Source: Neospora caninum Liverpool
Taxonomy: Eukaryota > Apicomplexa > Conoidasida > Eucoccidiorida > Sarcocystidae
Reading direction: 5' to 3'
Length of the DNA: 64,000 bases
Assembly: GCF_000208865.1 (NCBI RefSeq)
Contig: NC_018395.1
Coordinates: forward strand, 2,449,920 to 2,513,919
This document shows positions 58,769 to 64,000 of this stretch, piece after piece. The position numbers and the translations under genes were made by a program. The notes beneath the pieces were generated by a model. It was not told the DNA's origin. It worked only from the letters and a program-made list of their open reading frames with translations, and ran no database searches. Within the stretch, counting starts at the first letter, position 1, and every line of letters begins with the position of its first letter.

Positions 58769-61403
58769 GCGATAGACAATGATGTTACAAAGGGAGGGAG
58801 AATTCCCTGGTCGGCATCTCTGAAACGAAACGGCCGTCCACGTCTTTGCTATCACCGTTGTGGGACGATGTTAACGGGAGAGGGCCTGTAATATTGGGAA
58901 GAACACCGGAACCAAATAGGCATTGGTCTACGATAAGCTCAGACCTGTGGACACTCATCTGGCAAGTCTGAAGGAATGCGTGGCAATTTGATTGATGTGA
59001 CGGTGCATCTATCAACACAACGGTTGTCAAGAGGCAATCCGAGGATGCTGGTGTGCAGAGCCTGCTGGTTAGTTGATGTTCGTCTACGTTACATCAGTCA
59101 AAATGCGAAGCGAGTGCCCGAGAAGGCAATGCAGTAGGCCTGTTTGTCTGTGAGTACGAACACTTTATAGCCTGCGTGTGAGCAGATATGTTGGCAGTGT
59201 GTCTAGGTCGAAGCTAATGTTAGTGCTTGTCTCGTTAAGGCTGCTTCGCTTGCCCTATTTGGACTTACACTATGTAACTGCAGGATGTCTTGTGGCACCG
59301 AGATGAAAAGTGGACTCATGACGATAGTAGCACGCAGTGTTATTATTACGTTTTCCGAGTCTGAGACGATACGTGTAGGCCCGTGTGCTCGAAACGGATC
59401 GGCCCCCAAAAGAGCGCTTCACGCGAAATTTGTCTTACGGCATCTGCGGCACATTTCCAGTTTCCCGCGAGCTTTGTTCTTGAGAATTACAGCGGTTGGC
59501 GCACATCTGTACGCCGGCGTCAGTGGTCATCCTTCACGCTAGCCTCTTTAATTTCTTCAGCTGCATTCAGCACTAGCGGGTCCGTGCTAGTGTCTGTACC
59601 GTGGTGTGACGTTCCCTCTAGATATTACCATTCGCTCCACTGTGGGTTTCTGGCGCAGCCAGTTCAGCTTTATCTCAACGCGTTTGTTTTCCCAAGCCGC
59701 AAGCCGTTCACACTGGGTCTGCAAATGATCACCGTGCAGCCAGTCGCAGTCGCTCGGCTCCCTAAACGGTACAATGCTCGAACGGAGCACAGATAACGAG
59801 GAAATAAAGGAATCCTACAGGACAGAGGCAATCGTGGTCGTGGTAGATCTGCAGAATAATTGGTGGAAAGTGATATTTTCTTAGAAAAATATCTGGGTCT
59901 CCACGGTTGAGGTTATCGCGTCTGCATCCTTCGGCAGTCTACAGGCTTTCAGTCGGCTTCGGACCGGCACTTGTATCCTGCACCAATCTTCGTCTAAGCA
60001 AGCTCGATCCCGGGAACTCGACTAGAGTAGCGCTCCGTTGTGTGGTCATCTCATGGATTTCAACACAACCATTTCCCGCATTCCGCAAAATGTGTATTTC
60101 TCCGCTGGATCCGCGGATGCAGGTGTAGATACTACGTTGTAAGACAATCCGAACGTGAGAGCGCCGTCTCACCTACTGGCGCTATTGAGCTCTTCACCAG
60201 TCCGTGGAACGTTTCCAAGTTTGTCGAGATAGCACGTGGCGAATCTGGGGAGTCGTTCGACAAAGAATCAAACACGCGTCGCGTGAATGTGAGCCCGCTC
60301 TCACCTCACGATGTGTGGTTGTGCTACCACGGGAGAGTCAGTTGGATTTCCTTCATTACACTGACTTGCCTCGACCAGCAACTGACCACAGAATATATCT
60401 GATGGGAGTGCCAAAAGCACGCAAGGTTCCTTACTCATCGGTGGTCTTGATCAGTTCCCATTTTGTGTTTCCTTTACATGGTAAAAACGGACCTGGAGTT
60501 CGCTTGCGCCGCTGGTTTAGCTCATTCACTGACAATGACTCCTGAATTGACTTCACCCTGCGAAGATCACTGCAAGCCATTTAACGTTGCAGGAGAAATG
60601 CGGGATTGTTGCTTCTGTGTCTAGAGGGGGCTAAACTTCAGGACCATGTAGCAATTGCGAACGACCTACCGAAACATGAGAGGTGTCTCAGGCAATCGGA
60701 ATACAAGAGAGGAGCAAGGTAACGCGGCCCGCAGTCACATCGCCGTTTTGAACACATATGCGAATCGATTCACGGGCTAACACATACATGACTTGAGAGC
60801 GTATATCCACGGACTGGCATAAAGCCGCGCAACGAAGCTTTGTTGTCTCGCCGCGCTCACCCTTCGAAGGCAGATGATCATCATACCATTGAATGGACAA
60901 GTCTTAAGACACGACCGTAGTGTACCAGACGACTTTTAGGCGTTCGTTTTTCAACCGGACCTCTGCCGGGTACGCAGGCGCGAGCGGCGACTGTCTCCTT
61001 AGCGACGCCAAAGGAGTGCCCTGATTGTCGCCCGGGGGTAGGCCTCCTCACCGTCTGAGCCGAGCGCACGGATCAAGGCCTTCTACATCCCGCAGAGATG
61101 TCCGAACCGCAAGTCGCTTTGCTCAGTTCGGAATTGTCTGTTCTGTAGAAGTATGCTGTATGCTTCGGCTATCATTTGTGGCGATAATGAACGGTACACA
61201 CACGCTTTTCGTGTGGAGTGGCCTAAAAAACGAGGTGTCTTATTCTGTGACGCGTTCGAGGAGGATATCACCTTCCTACCTACCGACCCGGGGAGCAGAG
61301 TGTCAGGCGACTGTGTGCCTTTTCATCGTCGTTCGACGGTTGGTTCTTGTGTGTATTCTTGATTTGATTTGAGTTTGGTAGCTCCTGGCTTTTAATTGTC
61401 ACA
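58769..61403. other. Intergenic, possible decayed coding fragments
   Basis: No gene model could be supported. Around 60050-60330 on the plus strand short segments look protein-like (NTTISRIPQNVYFSAGS; then LFTSPWNVSKFVEI and VSPLSPHDVWLCYHG). They are in different frames and separated by stops, with no splice sites that join them. This could be a decayed surface-protein copy next to the SRS locus, or chance. A minus-strand frame at 60688-60900 is also open but unsupported. Confidence 0.35.
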
Positions 61404-62691
61404 ATGGTGACCATATCGCTTGCAGACTACAGGGCTGGTGGTCGTTCCGAGCGCGCAGTACGGCGTGTGTCGCTTCTCGTTTGCTTGGTCGCCGACATAG
61501 CGTTTTCAGCTATTGTTTTTGCGTTGATGTCATCTCCGTTTTCGGTTTTCGGCACGACATACCCTCTCGTAAAATGGCACGAGAACACGGTAACCTGCTA
61601 TCCAAACGAAGGCAACGTTGAGGACTGGCTGGCTCTTGTCCCTGACCAAAATGAAGTTACCTTCGCCTGCGAAGGCGCTATTCCAGTCCCTCCAAATCTC
61701 ACAACCCCAACAGTCGTGAGGTTTGTGACCTGATGGCGTCGGCAGATGAGTGTGAGAAGCACCCGTTACCACTATCAAGCGTTTTGACGGACGATAAGAA
61801 CAAATGGATCCACGGGCACTGATCTGACTAAAGGAATCAAGATCACAATTCCGCCGAAACAGTTCCTCTGTGTACAAAAAAAGTTTCGCATTGGCTGTAG
61901 GGCCGGGAAGAACTTTTGTATGATCAGTGCGTATATTGATGCGAAATCCCCGCAGACGAACAGCCAGGTGGCTGAATGTGCGTACGAATCCAACGTCCGT
62001 TTGACACCAATCAAAATAACTCCGAAAAAGAACAGTGCCACCATAGTTTGCGGGCCGGACGGTAAGGTTTTCCCAGTAGACTACAAAAAGGAGTATTGCA
62101 CTGGAGAACCTCCCAACCCGTGTGGTGCACGACAGTACTCTGATGTGTTGCCCGGATACACAAACTCATGGTGGAGCGGTGACCCTTCATCCGTGACGGG
62201 GGCAACGCTGACAGTTCCCCACGACCACTTTCCAAGAACAGCACAGACGGTCAAAGTCGCCTGCGTTGGACCTGACATTGGCGAGGTCAGACAATGTGTG
62301 GTAACCATAGATATAGGTGCAAGGGCGAACGACAGCAATCCTTCAGGTGATGATTCGAGGCGGCCGAGGGAACCCGACGCCGGTAGGTCCCTTGGGGAAG
62401 CCCCTCAAATGGACGGTTCCACCGGTACCCCACCTGCGGACGGCAAAACAGAATGACACCACGCGCTTGCGTACCGATTCCGGCGGCATGGAACACCGGG
62501 GAGGACATTCCGCTGATGGAAATTATGCGGCGGCGAAGGGATGCCGAGGTGCCCGTCGCACAGTTTGCAACAGATCTCCTCAGAACGCAAACATAGTTCC
62601 GACCGGATTCGCAACTCAAATCCCGCATCCGTCCGTGATGCTTTCTGCCCTCACAGGAACCCTGATTGCAGCGGTGTTCGTTGCCTACTAA
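61404..62691 (+). pseudogene. SRS (SAG1-related) surface antigen, frame-broken
   Basis: SRS proteins are GPI-anchored coccidian surface adhesins built of paired six-cysteine domains. The ATG at 61404 opens a basic N-terminus and a hydrophobic stretch (SLLVCLVADIAFSAIVFAL), consistent with a signal peptide. Domain 1 motifs follow (ENTVTCYPNEG, VTFACEGA). Domain 2 shows ATIVCGPDGKVFPVDYKKEYC, then YSDVLPGYTNSWWSGD and GATLTVPHDHFP, all SRS hallmarks. The locus ends with a hydrophobic GPI-signal tail (MLSALTGTLIAAVFVAY). The frame is broken three times: at about 61700-61720, at about 61800 (restoring the first frame), and in the linker at 62317-62456 ahead of the tail. Introns do not explain this, since SRS genes are usually intronless and the shifted pieces align end to end. 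It is either a pseudogene or a draft-assembly error. No restored sequence is given. Confidence 0.85.
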
Positions 62692-63787
62692 GATGCACTG
62701 CGACAACCACGGAGTCTCATCATTCCGCTCCGCGAGTGGCCACGAAGACAGGAAAGAGGTTACATGCATGCTGGGTGCATGATGTACCACGTGGAATGAA
62801 GAAATTGCTTCATGGAAGAACAGTTCCAAATTGTTTGTGTGGCGGATTTTTCGTGGAACGCTTGTGTCGTGTTATTAGCAGGATTGCGTGTGGTGGCTTT
62901 GCGATAGTAGCCATGTTTCGAATATAAAGGGTCTCTGAATTTCGACACGGGAGTGTGTCTGTGAAGTACCATTCGGTCAGGTCAGGGCAACTAATATAGT
63001 GAGGCTCCACCAGCGTACGTTTCGAAATGCGGTACCTCCTGCAGCCCGCTCGCCACTGCGCCAGGCTCTTAGCCGCAAATGCAAGGTCACGATAAGGAAC
63101 CTCTAACGGTTAGGGGATTTTAATCGTATGCATGTGATGTTCAGCTACTGCGAATGAAGCGTCTCTTGATGGGGACATGTGGTAGGGGCCGCTCAGAATA
63201 AGCGATTCTCATCTGCCCCCTGACGGAGAACGACAATGTGATGCGCTCCTCTCCATCGGTGGTGCCGTGACAAGTGTCGTATGCGCCCATGTGGTGCATG
63301 TTTCTGCTCATTTAGGACTTCTTCTGCCCGAGTATTGGCGCAGAAGTATATCAACTTGTTTTCTCTTTTCCGTTCCACGAGAAGACGTGCTAAACTGTAG
63401 ATGGAAAAAAGAGGTAGTGCTCAGTTGCGGCAGCAGTGCGAGCGGTTCCTTAAGTAGAAGAAGCTTGTGGTTGCATTGCGTAAAAAGCAGAAACTCACAG
63501 CTCCCTTCAGTTCAGCAACGCTCCGGGACAACCGTGAGGAATGCCAGAATGCAGTCACTGCAAGCAAGGAAGTGGACCTAGGTCAGCCTGTGGACGGTCA
63601 AAATGCCGCGCTCCGCGTGCGCCAAAGTGCTTGAATCTTCGGTGTGTCCCCTCCACGTTTGTAGGTTAACGGTGTTTCTGGCTCAGTGGTGAGCTGGCTT
63701 TCCGCCTCAGAGAACGAGATGGTATGTGGTTATCCGAGTCGAAATGGAAGATTACATTAGTTTCCATCGATGACTGAATAGGTTACC
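62692..63787. other. Intergenic, nothing recognised
   Basis: About 1.1 kb between the SRS stop and the signal-peptide exon at 63788. Only short frames are present and no motif stands out. It probably includes the promoter of the right-edge gene. Confidence 0.5.
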
Positions 63788-63890
63788 ATGCTATTCCGTG
63801 CCGCACATTGGTCGCTGTGGTGTTTCCTCTGCTGTGCCATAATTGTTTTCAACGAAACAACTCCAGGTGCAACGCCGCTCGAAACAGGCA
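63788..63890 (+). CDS. First exon of a secreted or membrane protein, cut by window end
   Basis: The ATG at 63788 begins MLFRAAHWSLWCFLCCAIIV, a strong signal-peptide sequence. After FNETTPGATPLETG the reading meets a GCA|GTAAGC donor at 63891 (phase 1). The signal-peptide-plus-intron pattern is the same as in the thrombospondin-like gene at 12445. No further exon is visible before the window ends, so the family cannot be named. Confidence 0.5.
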
Positions 63891-64000
63891 GTAAGCGTTT
63901 GTACTGAAAGTGTTTTGCCACTCGCGCACCCGCGTTTGGCACAAATGATCGGCCAAAAACCTGATCGAAGCGCTTTTGAGCTCTCCATCTGCTTCTCTGC

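Noticed and set aside
1..64000. tRNA, rRNA, CRISPR, insertion sequence or retroelement
   Set aside because: I looked for cloverleaf-like boxes, regularly spaced repeats, long terminal repeats and transposase or reverse-transcriptase motifs and saw none.

Overview
The window is nuclear DNA of an apicomplexan, most likely a tissue-cyst-forming coccidian of the Toxoplasma / Hammondia / Neospora group. Reasons: genes are split by many introns with good GT..AG sites, (TA)n tracts sit in introns, proteins carry long Ser/Arg/Glu-rich insertions, housekeeping homologues are diverged but recognisable, and an SRS (SAG1-related) surface-antigen locus lies near the right end. Exact species cannot be fixed by eye. 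A run of exactly 100 N marks an assembly gap. Most gene models below were built by hand from splice signals, reading phase and remembered family motifs, not from long single ORFs.

Layout. 0.8-6.0 kb (-): MCM-binding protein (MCMBP). 7.0-9.1 kb (+): nuclear transport factor 2 (NTF2), divergent from MCMBP. 10.7-11.7 kb (-): small secreted or membrane protein. 12.4-13.7 kb (+): small type I membrane protein with a thrombospondin-like motif, divergent from the previous gene. 16.8-20.3 kb (+): large disordered protein of unknown function. 20.6-22.4 kb (-): weak candidate gene pieces. 22.5-27.7 kb (+): eight-exon F-box protein. 28.0-28.5 kb (-): adenylate kinase 6 (AK6/Fap7). 28.8-30.3 kb (+): nine-exon secreted coiled-coil protein with very short introns. 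31.1-38.2 kb (-): DCAF13/Sof1 WD40 ribosome-biogenesis protein in 13 exons. 40.1-58.8 kb (+): a very large homologue of C2CD5 (CDP138) in at least 15 exons, divergent from DCAF13, interrupted by the assembly gap and an inverted copy of its own C2 exon. 61.4-62.7 kb (+): SRS surface-antigen locus broken by three frame changes. 63.8 kb (+): first exon of a further secreted protein cut by the window end.

How the genes fit together. Conserved core genes cover DNA replication (MCMBP), nuclear import (NTF2), 40S/SSU ribosome maturation (AK6 and DCAF13 both act in 18S rRNA maturation), ubiquitin targeting (F-box) and probable membrane trafficking (C2CD5-like). They alternate with lineage-specific secreted or surface proteins. 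Several pairs are divergent and share 0.1-1.8 kb upstream regions. There is no operon structure and no sign of a bacterial-type mobile element, CRISPR array or tRNA.

Most noteworthy are the C2CD5-like giant with four recognisable GGNAV-type repeats, the diverged inverted copy of its C2 exon beside the gap, the compact-intron secreted gene, and the frame-broken SRS locus.
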